The notes: generated by a model from the letters alone, not told the origin. A DNA stretch of 33,495 nt from an uncultured Pseudomonadota bacterium (GCA_903829815.1 CAIKRR010000016.1:1-33495), one strand, 5' to 3'. Shown: positions 22,123 to 30,531, numbered from the stretch's first letter. Translations and numbers: made by a program.

Positions 22123-23019
22123 CTATCGTGCACCTCGCGTTACCAGCGTCGTTGCCAGTCTGAGTGCGTCGGCCGCATCACCGGATACGCCATCGGCACC
22201 CACTGAGCGCGCGAGATCGGGGAATGCAATCGCCCCTGGCCCACCGAGCATGATGCAGGGGCCGCGCGTATCGGTGAATCGTTCGCGCATGTGTGCGATG
22301 AGCATGGAAGCGTTGCGCAGTTCTGATTCGCTCGCCACCGAGAGTCCGACGATGTCGGTGCTCGATCGGGTCAACTGCTCGAGCAATGAATGCTCGTCGC
22401 CTGCGTGGGCCACCGTGGCTGACCATCCGGCACCGACGAAGAAGGCCCCGAGCATCTGGATGCCAAAGCGGTGCTGGCTCCCCGGGAGTGTGCAGAAAAG
22501 CGCGGTGTGACTCGACACGGTGATACTCGTCGAGGGCGAGGCCTGATCGCTGCTTGTTTCGGCATTCGACGGACCAGCGTCGCTGAATTCGGCAACCAGT
22601 TCACCCACGATCTGGTCGAGCGTCCAAACGCCCAGCGTGACGTCGGTGAAGTGCACGGCATCGTCGTCCCAGAGCGTGCCCAGGTGCCGTGCGGCAGGCT
22701 GCAGGAGGTCGAGCAGCACGGACTGAAGCGTTCGGCCTCTGCTACGTTCCTGGGCAATGATCCGCTCGCAGGCTGCACGGTCAGCCACGATTGCGCGTCG
22801 CCCGATGCGGGCGATGAGTTCGGCGGTCTGGGCATCTGGGGGGGGGCAGGACTGAACGATCGCTACCCCGATCTGCTCATCGACACGAAGCGACGACCCG
22901 GGCTCCGATGTGCGCTTGACTCGACCCTTCGAAGTCTGCCCCAGGCGTGGAATGATCTCGCGCGACACGAGATCCATCAGCGCGCTGTCAGTGCTGTCCG
23001 CCTTCTTGCTGCCTGGCAT
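22123..23019 (-). CDS. PpaA/AerR-like cobalamin-binding (SCHIC-domain) regulator
   Basis: A 298-residue cytoplasmic protein. A helical module (about 60-145) contains the pattern LLDLLQPAARHLGTLWDDDAVHFTDVT, typical of B12-binding regulators. A Rossmann-like B12 domain follows (about 172-290), with TLPGSQHRFGIQML; H183 corresponds to the histidine that coordinates cobalamin in AerR. AerR and PpaA use B12 to control photosynthesis genes in purple bacteria. No photosynthesis genes occur in the window, so the target here is unknown. GGAG precedes the start at 23019 by about nine bases. The residues 1-45 and the Ser/Thr-rich linker (147-170) look disordered. Confidence 0.72.
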   Translation of the reverse strand: MPGSKKADSTDSALMDLVSREIIPRLGQTSKGRVKRTSEPGSSLRVDEQIGVAIVQSCPPPDAQTAELIARIGRRAIVADRAACERIIAQERSRGRTLQSVLLDLLQPAARHLGTLWDDDAVHFTDVTLGVWTLDQIVGELVAEFSDAGPSNAETSSDQASPSTSITVSSHTALFCTLPGSQHRFGIQMLGAFFVGAGWSATVAHAGDEHSLLEQLTRSSTDIVGLSVASESELRNASMLIAHMRERFTDTRGPCIMLGGPGAIAFPDLARSVGADGVSGDAADALRLATTLVTRGAR

Positions 23020-23203
23020 GGCAACGTCTCCGGTAAACCATCCGACTGCGGGGCTTACCTTCTGCCCGAACCCGATTCGGCCCTGTCAAGCAGCCGCTCT
23101 GGCACCCTCTGCGGCGGATGATGAAGCGAAACCGTGATATTCGTCAACGGTACTGTCCAGCCCGGTGGTGTTGCACTGCAAACAGTGATACCGCGCTCGC
23201 GGC

Positions 23204-24223
23204 TCAGCGCACCGGATGCTCGCCAGGCATCCAGATAACCGGCACTTCGCGATAGCCGCTGGCGGTCTTCTCGACGTGGGCAAGCCCCGGGAAGGGGTAG
23301 TGGTAGCCCTGTACGAGCAGGCGATCACGGGCCAGATGCTCGTAGACCTCGTGGCGGGTCGCCTCTGCCTGGATCGGGTCGTGATCGTAGAAGGGATGCC
23401 AGTGCGGGTTGCGTGCGAAAAGGTAGGGGGCATGGGTCACATCGGCCTGCACATAAACCTGCTGGTTGGCGGATGAAACGAGATGAGCGGTATGGCCAGG
23501 CGTCTGGCCCGGTGTGCCCAGTGCCGTGATGCCGGGGATGATCTCATCGCCCCACTCGCAGGTTTTCAATCGGGCGAGAACCTCGGGTCTGAAAACCCGC
23601 CGGGCATTGCGAAACACCGCTTGTATGCGAGGGGTGGCGGCCCGACGCATGGCCTCATCGTTCATCCAGTAGCGATGCTCCGGGCCCGGGGCGATGATCT
23701 GCGCGTTTGGAAAGGCAAGACTGTCATCGGCACGCAGCAGACCGTTGATGTGATCGGCGTGATAGTGAGAGAGGATGACTGTGTCGATCGATGTCGGGGT
23801 GATGCCTGCGGCAGCCAGATTGCCCAGCAATTGCCCGGTTGCGCCGCGACTCACCCGAAATGCCGCTTCGCCATTGCCGGTGTCGATCAGTGCGCGGTGA
23901 GCCCCGGTGTCGACGACAATGGGATTGTAGGGGCCCAGAAAGACGTCGGGCTCCATGAAGACGGCAGCGAGTGCAGCGTTGACTTCGGCGCGGCTCGCAT
24001 TGGTGACAAAGCCATCCGGGATGGCCAGTCGGTTCATGCCGTCGGAGACGACCGTTATCCTGAATTGGCCCAGGCGATAGCGGTAGAAACCGGGTGCCTG
24101 GCTCGATGAATCCGGTTCTGCCGCCTCGGCTGCAGTGCCAGGAGCCCTGATACCAAGTAGGGCGAGTGTAGCCGTGCCGCCAGCAAGCAGGCGGCGGCGG
24201 GTGGTTGAGGGCATCGGCGGCAT
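23204..24223 (-). CDS. Metallo-beta-lactamase-fold hydrolase, Tat-exported
   Basis: A 339-residue MBL-fold hydrolase. The zinc motif SHYHADH is visible, followed by later ligands in PGQTPGHTAHLV and an aspartate in YVQADVTHAP. The N-terminus contains STTRRRLLAGGTATLALLGI, a twin-arginine leader, so the folded enzyme is probably exported to the periplasm. The family includes lactonases and quorum-quenching-like enzymes; the substrate is unknown. The start at 24223 has GGAGA six bases upstream. It is divergent from ogt across 182 bp that hold a perfect 9-bp inverted repeat. Confidence 0.85.
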   Translation of the reverse strand: MPPMPSTTRRRLLAGGTATLALLGIRAPGTAAEAAEPDSSSQAPGFYRYRLGQFRITVVSDGMNRLAIPDGFVTNASRAEVNAALAAVFMEPDVFLGPYNPIVVDTGAHRALIDTGNGEAAFRVSRGATGQLLGNLAAAGITPTSIDTVILSHYHADHINGLLRADDSLAFPNAQIIAPGPEHRYWMNDEAMRRAATPRIQAVFRNARRVFRPEVLARLKTCEWGDEIIPGITALGTPGQTPGHTAHLVSSANQQVYVQADVTHAPYLFARNPHWHPFYDHDPIQAEATRHEVYEHLARDRLLVQGYHYPFPGLAHVEKTASGYREVPVIWMPGEHPVR

Positions 24224-24272
24224 GGGAGTCTCCACGGGAGCATTCAAGGCTGGGTTGACGCCAGACCGATGA

Positions 24273-24297
24273 TGGCGCACGGTGACTGCGTGCGCCA
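24273..24297. promoter_or_regulatory. Perfect 9-bp inverted repeat between the divergent MBL and ogt genes
   Basis: TGGCGCACG (24273-24281) and CGTGCGCCA (24289-24297) are perfect complements separated by seven bases. They lie 50 bp above the MBL start and about 110 bp above the ogt start. A dimeric regulator acting on one or both promoters is plausible. A stable hairpin in RNA is the alternative. Confidence 0.45.
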
Positions 24298-24405
24298 GTG
24301 GAGCTTGATTCGATGGGGTTCATCCCTGCCAGTGCCAGAGGCAGTGCCCGTTCAGTTGTCGACGAACCGGCAGGTGCCCGTCCCCCCAGGCGGGAGGTTG
24401 TCTTC

Positions 24406-24891
24406 ATGAAGCGCGTGACGCCCCTGGGTGGCATGCGTCTGGCTGCCTGCGACGAAGGGCTCGTCGGGTTGTGGTTTGACGGTGCAGCCCACGCGCCCGA
24501 TGCTCACGGATGGCGGGAAGTCTCTGGTCAGCACTGGCTCGACCAGGCGGGGGCCGAGGTCACGGCGTATTTTGCCGACGACTTGCGCGTATTCACGACG
24601 CCTCGCGTGGCCCTTTGGGGCACCGACTTCCAGCGCCGCATATGGGAGGCGCTGGCAACCTTGCCCTTTGGCGTCAGCACGACCTATGGAGCCCTGGCAG
24701 TGGCGGCAGGCAGTCCGCTTGCGGTACGCGCTGTCGGGGCAGCGGTAGGACGCAACCCCTGGAGCGTCGTGGTGCCCTGCCATCGTGTGTTGGGGGCGCA
24801 AGGTCGCCTTACCGGGTATGCCGGGGGCCTCGACCGCAAGCACGCTCTGCTGGTGCGGGAAGGCATCGTGGCCGACATCCTGGCGCGATGA
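24406..24891 (+). CDS. ogt: Methylated-DNA--protein-cysteine methyltransferase
   Basis: A 161-residue DNA repair protein that transfers a methyl group from O6-methylguanine to its own cysteine. The active-site motif PCHRV (124-128, acceptor C125) is intact. It is preceded by the recognition helix segment TTYGALAVAAGSPLAVRAVGAAVGRNP and followed by GRLTGYAGGLDRKHALL. The ATG at 24406 is chosen over an in-frame ATG at 24298 because GGAGG (24393-24397) lies eight bases upstream and homologous sequence begins there. It is a single-domain Ogt type without the Ada DNA-binding domain. Confidence 0.92.
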   Translation: MKRVTPLGGMRLAACDEGLVGLWFDGAAHAPDAHGWREVSGQHWLDQAGAEVTAYFADDLRVFTTPRVALWGTDFQRRIWEALATLPFGVSTTYGALAVAAGSPLAVRAVGAAVGRNPWSVVVPCHRVLGAQGRLTGYAGGLDRKHALLVREGIVADILAR

Positions 24892-24936
24892 GCCTGAGAT
24901 GGGCCGGTCTGCGGTAGCGCGCACCAGCCTGTTCGT

Positions 24937-24958
24937 ACTACCCTTGCTCTGGGGTAGT
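24937..24958. promoter_or_regulatory. Inverted repeat between ogt and arsC
   Basis: ACTACCC (24937-24943) and GGGTAGT (24952-24958) are perfect complements around eight bases. The site is 46 bp after the ogt stop and 82 bp before arsC. It could be an operator for the arsenic operon or a weak terminator for ogt. No arsR gene is in the window. Confidence 0.4.
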
Positions 24959-25039
24959 TGCGACCATGCGCGGCAAGAGACCGATCTGCTCCGGGTACGT
25001 GCCGCAGCCTGTCGATGTCTTTATCTGGAGTATCTCGTC

Positions 25040-25534
25040 ATGATCAACGTGCTCTTTCTTTGCACGCACAACTCGGCACGCAGCATCCTGGCCGAGGCGC
25101 TGCTCACTCATCTGGGTGAGGGGCGTTTCAAGGGTTGGTCGGCTGGGAGCAGTCCGCGCCCGGGTCAGATGCCCAACCCGCTTGCGCTGGCGGTGCTCGC
25201 TGAGGCCGGGATCGCAACGGGCGAGTTGCGAAGCAAGACCTGGGATGCGTTTGCCCAGGCCGATGCACCCGTCATGGACCTCATCATCACTGTCTGCGAC
25301 AACGCGGCTGGCGAGGTGTGTCCGATCTGGCCTGGCCACCCGGCTACTGCGCATTGGAGCTATCCCGACCCGTCCGATGTCGCGGGTTCCGATGAGAGTC
25401 GTCGTGCCGCCTTTCGCCAGACGATGCTTGCCATTCGTCATCGGGTGACTCTGCTCGTTGCATTGCCGCCCGAGCAGGTGGTCGTTTCCACCCTGCAGCG
25501 TTCTGCGCGGGCGATCGCGGGGCAGGGCCTATGA
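25040..25534 (+). CDS. arsC: Arsenate reductase, low-molecular-weight phosphatase (thioredoxin-coupled) type
   Basis: A 164-residue cytoplasmic enzyme that reduces arsenate to arsenite. The phosphatase-like P-loop FLCTHNSARS has C8 and R14. The two further redox cysteines of the family appear at C86 (TVCDNA) and C94 (EVCPIWPG), and the DP motif is in HWSYPDPSD. GGAG (25027-25030) precedes the ATG at 25040. The stop overlaps the start of acr3 (ATGA), so reduction and efflux are coupled. Confidence 0.9.
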   Translation: MINVLFLCTHNSARSILAEALLTHLGEGRFKGWSAGSSPRPGQMPNPLALAVLAEAGIATGELRSKTWDAFAQADAPVMDLIITVCDNAAGEVCPIWPGHPATAHWSYPDPSDVAGSDESRRAAFRQTMLAIRHRVTLLVALPPEQVVVSTLQRSARAIAGQGL

Positions 25535-26604
25535 CCGTGCCCGTCATCTCGGGCAGTGCCGCACCTGCACCGATGAGCCTGTTCGAACGCTATCTCACCG
25601 TTTGGGTCTGCCTTTGCATCGTGACCGGTATCGTTCTCGGGCAGTGGCTGCCCGGCGTTTTCCAGTTGATCGGATCGCTCGAGGTCGCCCGGGTCAATCT
25701 GCCGGTGGGTGTCCTCATCTGGGTCATGATCATCCCGATGCTCGTCAAGGTCGACTTCCGCTCGCTCGGGCAGGTGCGACGTCATGTGCGCGGCATCGGC
25801 GTGACGCTCTTTGTCAACTGGCTGGTGAAGCCTTTTTCGATGGCGCTGCTCGCCTGGGTCTTCGTGCGACATCTGCTCGCGCCCTGGCTACCCGCCGATC
25901 AGATCGACAGTTACATCGCCGGGCTCATTCTTCTTGCCGCCGCTCCCTGCACCGCGATGGTGTTCGTATGGAGTCGGCTCACCGGCGGCAATGCGCTCTT
26001 CACCCTGTCGCAGGTCGCGCTCAATGACACCATCATGGTCTTTGCGTTCGCGCCACTGGTGGGCTTGCTGCTGGGCATCTCGGCCATCAGCGTACCCTGG
26101 GATACGCTGGCGATATCCGTCGTGCTCTACATCGTGATACCGGTGCTCGTGGCCCAGGCGGTTCGGCGCAGCCTGCTCGGGTATGGCGAGGCCGTCTTCG
26201 AGGCAGTGATGCGCGGTACCGGTCCCTGGTCCATCGCGGCACTGCTGGTCACGCTGGTGTTGCTCTTTGCTTTCCAGGGTGAAGCCATCATTGCCCAGCC
26301 GCTCGTGATCGCCCTGCTGGCCGTACCTATCCTGATTCAGGTGTTCTTCAATTCGGCGCTCGCCTATTGGCTCAATCGCAGACTGGGCGAGTCGCACGAC
26401 GTAGCGTGTCCGTCGGCGCTGATCGGCGCCTCCAACTTCTTCGAGTTGGCCGTGGCGGCGGCGATCAGTCTCTTTGGATTTCACTCGGGGGCAGCGCTTG
26501 CCACCGTCGTGGGCGTGCTGATCGAGGTGCCGGTGATGCTGGTGGTGGTGCGTCTGGTGAACCGCAGCAAGGGCTGGTACGAGGCCGGATGTGGTCTCAG
26601 ATGA
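25531..26604 (+). CDS. acr3: Arsenite efflux transporter, ACR3 family
   Basis: A 357-residue inner-membrane exporter with about ten hydrophobic helices that pumps out arsenite. The conserved cysteine of the family lies in LLAAAPCTAMVFVWS (C140). Other family segments are VNLPVGVLIWVMIIPMLVKV near the start and CPSALIGASNFFELAVA near the end. It is coupled to arsC and convergent with the nuclease gene, overlapping it by eight bases. No ArsR regulator or ArsA ATPase is adjacent. Confidence 0.92.
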   Translation: MTVPVISGSAAPAPMSLFERYLTVWVCLCIVTGIVLGQWLPGVFQLIGSLEVARVNLPVGVLIWVMIIPMLVKVDFRSLGQVRRHVRGIGVTLFVNWLVKPFSMALLAWVFVRHLLAPWLPADQIDSYIAGLILLAAAPCTAMVFVWSRLTGGNALFTLSQVALNDTIMVFAFAPLVGLLLGISAISVPWDTLAISVVLYIVIPVLVAQAVRRSLLGYGEAVFEAVMRGTGPWSIAALLVTLVLLFAFQGEAIIAQPLVIALLAVPILIQVFFNSALAYWLNRRLGESHDVACPSALIGASNFFELAVAAAISLFGFHSGAALATVVGVLIEVPVMLVVVRLVNRSKGWYEAGCGLR

Positions 26605-28393
26605 GCAGCCCAAGGAACTCTTCCGGCGCGACGACCCACGCACCTCTGGCTTCAACCTGAGCGGATTCCTCGCGGTCGGCGGTGACCACGAAGACGTTGC
26701 CCGGGTTGCCTCTCGAGGCAGTGTGCCGCAGGCTCTGCAGGTAGCTCACGATGGCATCGTCGGCGCGGTCGTGACCCTGGCCTCCCGAGTAGTGAATGCG
26801 CAGATTCTCTTCGACCGGTTCGATGCTTGCGGTGTGGCTGTCGTACCAGAGGTGCATCGTGCTCAGACGGTGGCGTCTTGCCATCGGTGCCAGACGGTTG
26901 GCGAAGTGCTGGCAGGCGCCCGGCGCCGGGCGATCGCCATCGAAGGGAAGATCGAGCAACTCGCGCAGCGCGAACAGGCAGTTGTGGCCGTCGATGATGA
27001 CGGTGCAGGCTACCCGATGCTCGAGACAGGCGCGCAATGCAAGGAAAGGGGTGCGCGCCGCGGCTGCCCGGGATAGCGGTGCGCCATGGTGCTGGCTGGT
27101 CTGATCGTAGCAGCGCTGGAAGGCTGCATTCACCAGGCCGAAGGCATCTGACAAGACCTGCCCGAACAACACACCGAGGTCGGCGCTGGCCTTGATGCTT
27201 GACTGGATGCTGGCCAACTGGTCGATGGATACACTCTGGTTGATGCGCTGCGCGATCGTGGTCAGGGTGCCATCGGGTCTCTTGCCCGCGCTCTCGATGC
27301 CCAGCAGCGCTTGCAGTTCGCTGATTCGTGTCTGCAGCGCCGATTGCATCGAGCGCAGTTCGGGCAGCGGGCGGAGTGACTCGTGCTCGGCCGTTCGGGT
27401 CGAATCAAGCGCGATCTTCAAGGCCTCGCACTCGGCGTGCAACTGTGACCATAGTCCGTAGCGGCGGTCGTTGGCGGCTTGGCGCGCGAGGGTGTCGCGA
27501 GCGCGCTCCAGAAGCGGTGCGGTGTTCGAACGCGTGACCGCTGTCGCCAGTTGCTCGGCCGGGCCGAGCCAGGGGTGTAGCCGGGCATTCACCCGCTCCT
27601 CGATGCCGCGATCGATGCTCGAATCGATGGACGCCTTGAGGGCTTCATGCGCCTGCTCGGCGGCCTTCAATGCCTTGTGGCTGTTTGCCAGCCTTTCGCT
27701 CGCCGTATCTAGATTGTCGGCCAGAGTTTTCTTGTCTGACAGGGCGGCCTTGAGCTCGCGGTTCGCTCTGGCTTCAGCCTTCTGCGCCGCATCGAGTCTT
27801 GACTGGAGTCGTGCAATCGCCAGTTCGCCTGACGTGTTCTTCTCGCCCCCGGCGAGGGCTTTGTCAAGGCACGGTGCGCGAGCAGGGCTGGCATCGGTTT
27901 CCGCCGGGTAGCCCAGCGCAGACAGGAAAGGTCGGAAGTCGTCTCGCAGACCGACGAGGGCTGCAGAGACGGCATCAGGCGATGCAGGGTGGTCGCCCTC
28001 GGCCTGGTCTATCCGGGTGGCCAGCGCATGACCTTGCTGCCGAACGGGTTCACGTGCGTCGATCAGCAGCGCTGCTGCAAGTGCGTCTCGGCCCAGAACT
28101 TGCACCAGACGAGTCTGGGCATGGGCGAGCGCTTCCTCCGAGAGCACCGCGGTGAGCGCGCGTGTCGGGCTGCTCGCCTGAAGCAGGTCGCGGATGGTCG
28201 GGGTCAGCGAGGGCTCGGCGAGCAGCCGATCGATGGCTGTATCGCGCGGCCACTTGCCGTCGCGAAAGCCCTTGCGACGCTCAGCAGGAAGGGCGAGCAT
28301 GGCCCGTTGCAGCATCTTGTCGGCCGAGCGCAGCAGCCACTCGCGCCAGACACTCTGGATGTGCGCGGGTACTTCTGTCTGATCGACGTTCAT
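26597..28393 (-). CDS. Large coiled-coil protein with C-terminal NYN/YacP-like nuclease domain
   Basis: A 598-residue protein not recognised as a named family. Residues 1-165 are helical. Residues 188-260 form a coiled coil rich in Ala, Glu and Lys (QSRLDAAQKAEARANRELKA). Further helices run to about 455. The last 135 residues look like a PIN-fold NYN domain of the YacP type: TVIIDGHNCLFAL (D468, N471), LWYDS (D518), HDRADDAIV (D545, D546) and VVTADREE (D573), ending in GAWVVAPEEFL. Such acidic residues bind metal for RNA cleavage. There are no membrane segments. It is a single-gene unit 90 bp below the lipocalin gene. RNA processing, rRNA quality control or a defence role are all possible; none is shown. 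Confidence 0.7.
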   Translation of the reverse strand: MNVDQTEVPAHIQSVWREWLLRSADKMLQRAMLALPAERRKGFRDGKWPRDTAIDRLLAEPSLTPTIRDLLQASSPTRALTAVLSEEALAHAQTRLVQVLGRDALAAALLIDAREPVRQQGHALATRIDQAEGDHPASPDAVSAALVGLRDDFRPFLSALGYPAETDASPARAPCLDKALAGGEKNTSGELAIARLQSRLDAAQKAEARANRELKAALSDKKTLADNLDTASERLANSHKALKAAEQAHEALKASIDSSIDRGIEERVNARLHPWLGPAEQLATAVTRSNTAPLLERARDTLARQAANDRRYGLWSQLHAECEALKIALDSTRTAEHESLRPLPELRSMQSALQTRISELQALLGIESAGKRPDGTLTTIAQRINQSVSIDQLASIQSSIKASADLGVLFGQVLSDAFGLVNAAFQRCYDQTSQHHGAPLSRAAAARTPFLALRACLEHRVACTVIIDGHNCLFALRELLDLPFDGDRPAPGACQHFANRLAPMARRHRLSTMHLWYDSHTASIEPVEENLRIHYSGGQGHDRADDAIVSYLQSLRHTASRGNPGNVFVVTADREESAQVEARGAWVVAPEEFLGLLI

Positions 28394-28483
28394 GGCGGCA
28401 TGGGCTCAGGCAACGGTATGAGAGGCCCGGCGCGAGGGGCGTTTCAGCACGTGCTCGACGAATCGGTCGGTCACCGGGGGCGG

Positions 28484-29035
28484 TCAGTTGATCTGCTGCG
28501 GGGTCTTGTCCAGCTTTGCGACATCGAGTCCCATTGCGGCCAGGCGCTCGAGCAGCGCTGCGTATCGCGCCGGTTCGACCGTGGGTGTTCGCGACAGTAT
28601 CCAGAGATACTCGCGATCGGGTTCGCTGACTGCGACCAGTTGGTAGGCGTCATCGAGGTCGACCACCCAGTAGTCGCCCCAGACAAAGGGCAGGAAGGAG
28701 AGCCACTCGGGCGCAAACCGGACCTTGAGTCGAGGCGAGTCGGCGCTGCCGATCTGGCGAGCCTCTCCAATGGCCTGTGTCATCTCTCCCTCGGGTGTGC
28801 GGCACTGGTTGAGCACACGCAGATTGCCGTTGGGAGCAAGGCTGTACTGCGCCGAGGTGTCCGAGGCGCATCGCTTCTGGAAGCGGTTGGGAAACTTCGC
28901 GATCTCGTACCAGCGTCCGAGGTAGCGGGAAACATCGAGCGCAGGTATGGACTTCACCTCGCGACCTGGATCTGCCGCCACGATGCCCACCGCGAGCGCC
29001 AGGGCAGCGACCACGAACAGGGGTGCGATGTTCAT
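28484..29035 (-). CDS. blc: Bacterial lipocalin (Blc family)
   Basis: A 183-residue lipocalin that would carry lipids or other hydrophobic ligands in the envelope. The first conserved region is SRYLGRWYEIAKFPNRFQKRC, followed by later strands WVVDLDDAYQLVAVSEPDREYLWILSRTP, a typical Blc pattern. The N-terminal hydrophobic leader (MNIAPLFVVAALALAVGIVA) lacks the lipobox cysteine of E. coli Blc, so it is probably soluble in the periplasm rather than a lipoprotein. An in-frame ATG at 29047 is an alternative start. It lies 70 bp below psiE. Confidence 0.87.
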   Translation of the reverse strand: MNIAPLFVVAALALAVGIVAADPGREVKSIPALDVSRYLGRWYEIAKFPNRFQKRCASDTSAQYSLAPNGNLRVLNQCRTPEGEMTQAIGEARQIGSADSPRLKVRFAPEWLSFLPFVWGDYWVVDLDDAYQLVAVSEPDREYLWILSRTPTVEPARYAALLERLAAMGLDVAKLDKTPQQIN

Positions 29036-29105
29036 TGGTCGGATCATCCTGTATGCGGGCGGCGGCTGGACGCCGCCTTGGCGGCACGCAGGGGGTTCAG
29101 CCAAC

Positions 29106-29495
29106 TCATTCCGACCCTGCGTCTGCAACCGCCCTTTTGTCCGACAAGCGCGTGCGTACCACGATCGATGCGATGGCGAGCAGCAGCACGGCACCACTTT
29201 CGATCAGCAGGTCCATCGAATTGCCTTCCTTGCCCCGCAGTATCAGCAACCGGCAGACCGCGGTGATGGCAATGAAGATCGGGATGTTGATCGGAATGAC
29301 GCGGCTCTTGTAGAAACTGGCCACCATCCCGAGCACCTCGGCAAAGATGAACATGAGCAGCAGGTCGGTGAGCCGGATTTCGTGAGCCGTTGCTATCGTG
29401 AGCATTTCCTGGCCCATTGCGATGGCGGTGAAGCCCGCGATGATGACCAACGAGATCTTTTCTACACCTTCGATGACCTTGGCTACGTCAACCAT
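29106..29495 (-). CDS. psiE: PsiE-family phosphate-starvation-inducible membrane protein
   Basis: A 129-residue inner-membrane protein with four hydrophobic segments. It matches the PsiE family in MGQEMLTIATAHEIRLTDLLLMFIFAEVLGMV and SRVIPINIPIFIAITAVCRLLIL. The biochemical function of the family is unknown. The start at 29495 is chosen because AAGGAAA lies about eight bases upstream. It precedes the lipocalin gene and may be cotranscribed with it. Confidence 0.85.
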   Translation of the reverse strand: MVDVAKVIEGVEKISLVIIAGFTAIAMGQEMLTIATAHEIRLTDLLLMFIFAEVLGMVASFYKSRVIPINIPIFIAITAVCRLLILRGKEGNSMDLLIESGAVLLLAIASIVVRTRLSDKRAVADAGSE

Positions 29496-29723
29496 GAATG
29501 CACTTTCCTTGGAAATGGCAGTGGTGCGGTGTGGGCAGGCATCGGCATGCCGATGTGTTCGGCGTGCGGGACCCGGGCGACAGGCATCCAACAGAGAACC
29601 ATGCTATCAGACTGCTGCGGCGCGCCGTGTGTTCTGACCGGAGTGCCCTCGGAGGGGGGCTGAATCGACGCATCCGTCCGGGCTGGCAGATTCCCTGAGG
29701 GCACCCTGAGCTGGGTTGGGTCG

Positions 29724-29749
29724 GCATCGCCGGCCTGAGCACCGGATGC
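29724..29749 (-). terminator. Hairpin downstream of the rubredoxin gene
   Basis: GCAT-CG-CCGG (29724-29733) pairs with CCGG-ATGC (29742-29749), leaving a two-base bulge and an eight-base loop. It lies 12 bases beyond the stop of the leftward rubredoxin gene. A second, wider repeat GTGCCCTC/GAGGGCAC (29643-29650 and 29697-29704) lies beyond it. Confidence 0.45.
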
Positions 29750-29760
29750 GTCTTGTGCGA

Positions 29761-29928
29761 TCAGTCGAGTTCGACCATCTCGAAGTCGGCCTTGGCCACA
29801 CCGCATTCAGGACATTCCCAATCGCCAGGAATGTCTTCAAATCGGGTACCGGCAGCGATGCCCTCTTCGGGCAGGCCTTGCGCTTCGTCGTAGATGAAGC
29901 CGCACACGATGCATTGCCAGACTTTCAT
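29761..29928 (-). CDS. Rubredoxin
   Basis: A 55-residue rubredoxin whose single iron is held by four cysteines in CIVCG (6-10) and CPECG (39-43). The body contains [25 protein letters not shown], standard for the family. The start at 29928 has GGAGAAG upstream. It follows the rubrerythrin gene by 46 bp and almost certainly donates electrons to that protein, whose own rubredoxin domain is missing. Confidence 0.93.
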   Translation of the reverse strand: MKVWQCIVCGFIYDEAQGLPEEGIAAGTRFEDIPGDWECPECGVAKADFEMVELD

Positions 29929-29974
29929 GATCTTCTCCAGAGGTTCGAAACGGTGAGTCAGGGTGAGCGGTGAA

Positions 29975-30457
29975 TCAGATTGCGGGCGTCCCGAGCGCAT
30001 CGAGCGCCTTCTGGTAATGCCCGGCGTGACGCGCTTCCACACGGGTCAGGGCGGCAAAGCGTCGGGCAGCTTTCTCGAGCACGGCTCTGAACTGATCCGC
30101 GTGTTGCCTTGATTCCTCGATCTGTCCCTCGATCTCGGCGAGGGCAGCGGTGTCGCCCTCCTCGAGAGCGGTTTGACGGAAGCCCGGATACATCTCGCTG
30201 TACTCGTAGGTCTCGCCGTCGATGGCAATCTGCAGGGCCTTGGCCGGGGTCATTTGGGCAGCCGGATAGAGCAGGTCGAGGTGCCCAAACGCGTGCATGA
30301 CCTCCTGGTCGGCGGTGTGCTCGAAGAGACGGGCGGTGTCTTCGTCACCAGCCGCACGCGCCAATCGGGCGAAATAGCGATACTTCACATGGGCCATCGA
30401 TTCGCCAGCAAAAGCGGCTTCGAGGTTCTGGTAGGTCTTGATCTCGGGACGTGCCAT
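29975..30457 (-). CDS. Rubrerythrin diiron domain protein (no fused rubredoxin)
   Basis: A 160-residue ferritin-like four-helix protein. The diiron ligands are visible in [36 protein letters not shown] and [14 protein letters not shown]. Classical rubrerythrin carries a C-terminal rubredoxin domain; here the protein ends after the second ExxH helix and a separate rubredoxin gene follows. Rubrerythrin reduces hydrogen peroxide to water. AAGGAG seven bases before 30457 supports the start. It is divergent from oxyR, which suggests OxyR control. Confidence 0.92.
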   Translation of the reverse strand: MARPEIKTYQNLEAAFAGESMAHVKYRYFARLARAAGDEDTARLFEHTADQEVMHAFGHLDLLYPAAQMTPAKALQIAIDGETYEYSEMYPGFRQTALEEGDTAALAEIEGQIEESRQHADQFRAVLEKAARRFAALTRVEARHAGHYQKALDALGTPAI

Positions 30458-30531
30458 CGAGAGGCTCCTTCTTCGTTGATGAGGGTTGCGACGGGGTGGA
30501 TTCTGAATTTGCACATAAGATCAGTCCAATG

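Noticed and set aside
23152-23196. PpsR-type TGT-N12-ACA site upstream of the Bug/PpaA-like genes
   Set aside because: The TGT and ACA pairs present are spaced 10 or about 25 bases apart, not 12, and lie downstream of the regulator's start in the wrong context.
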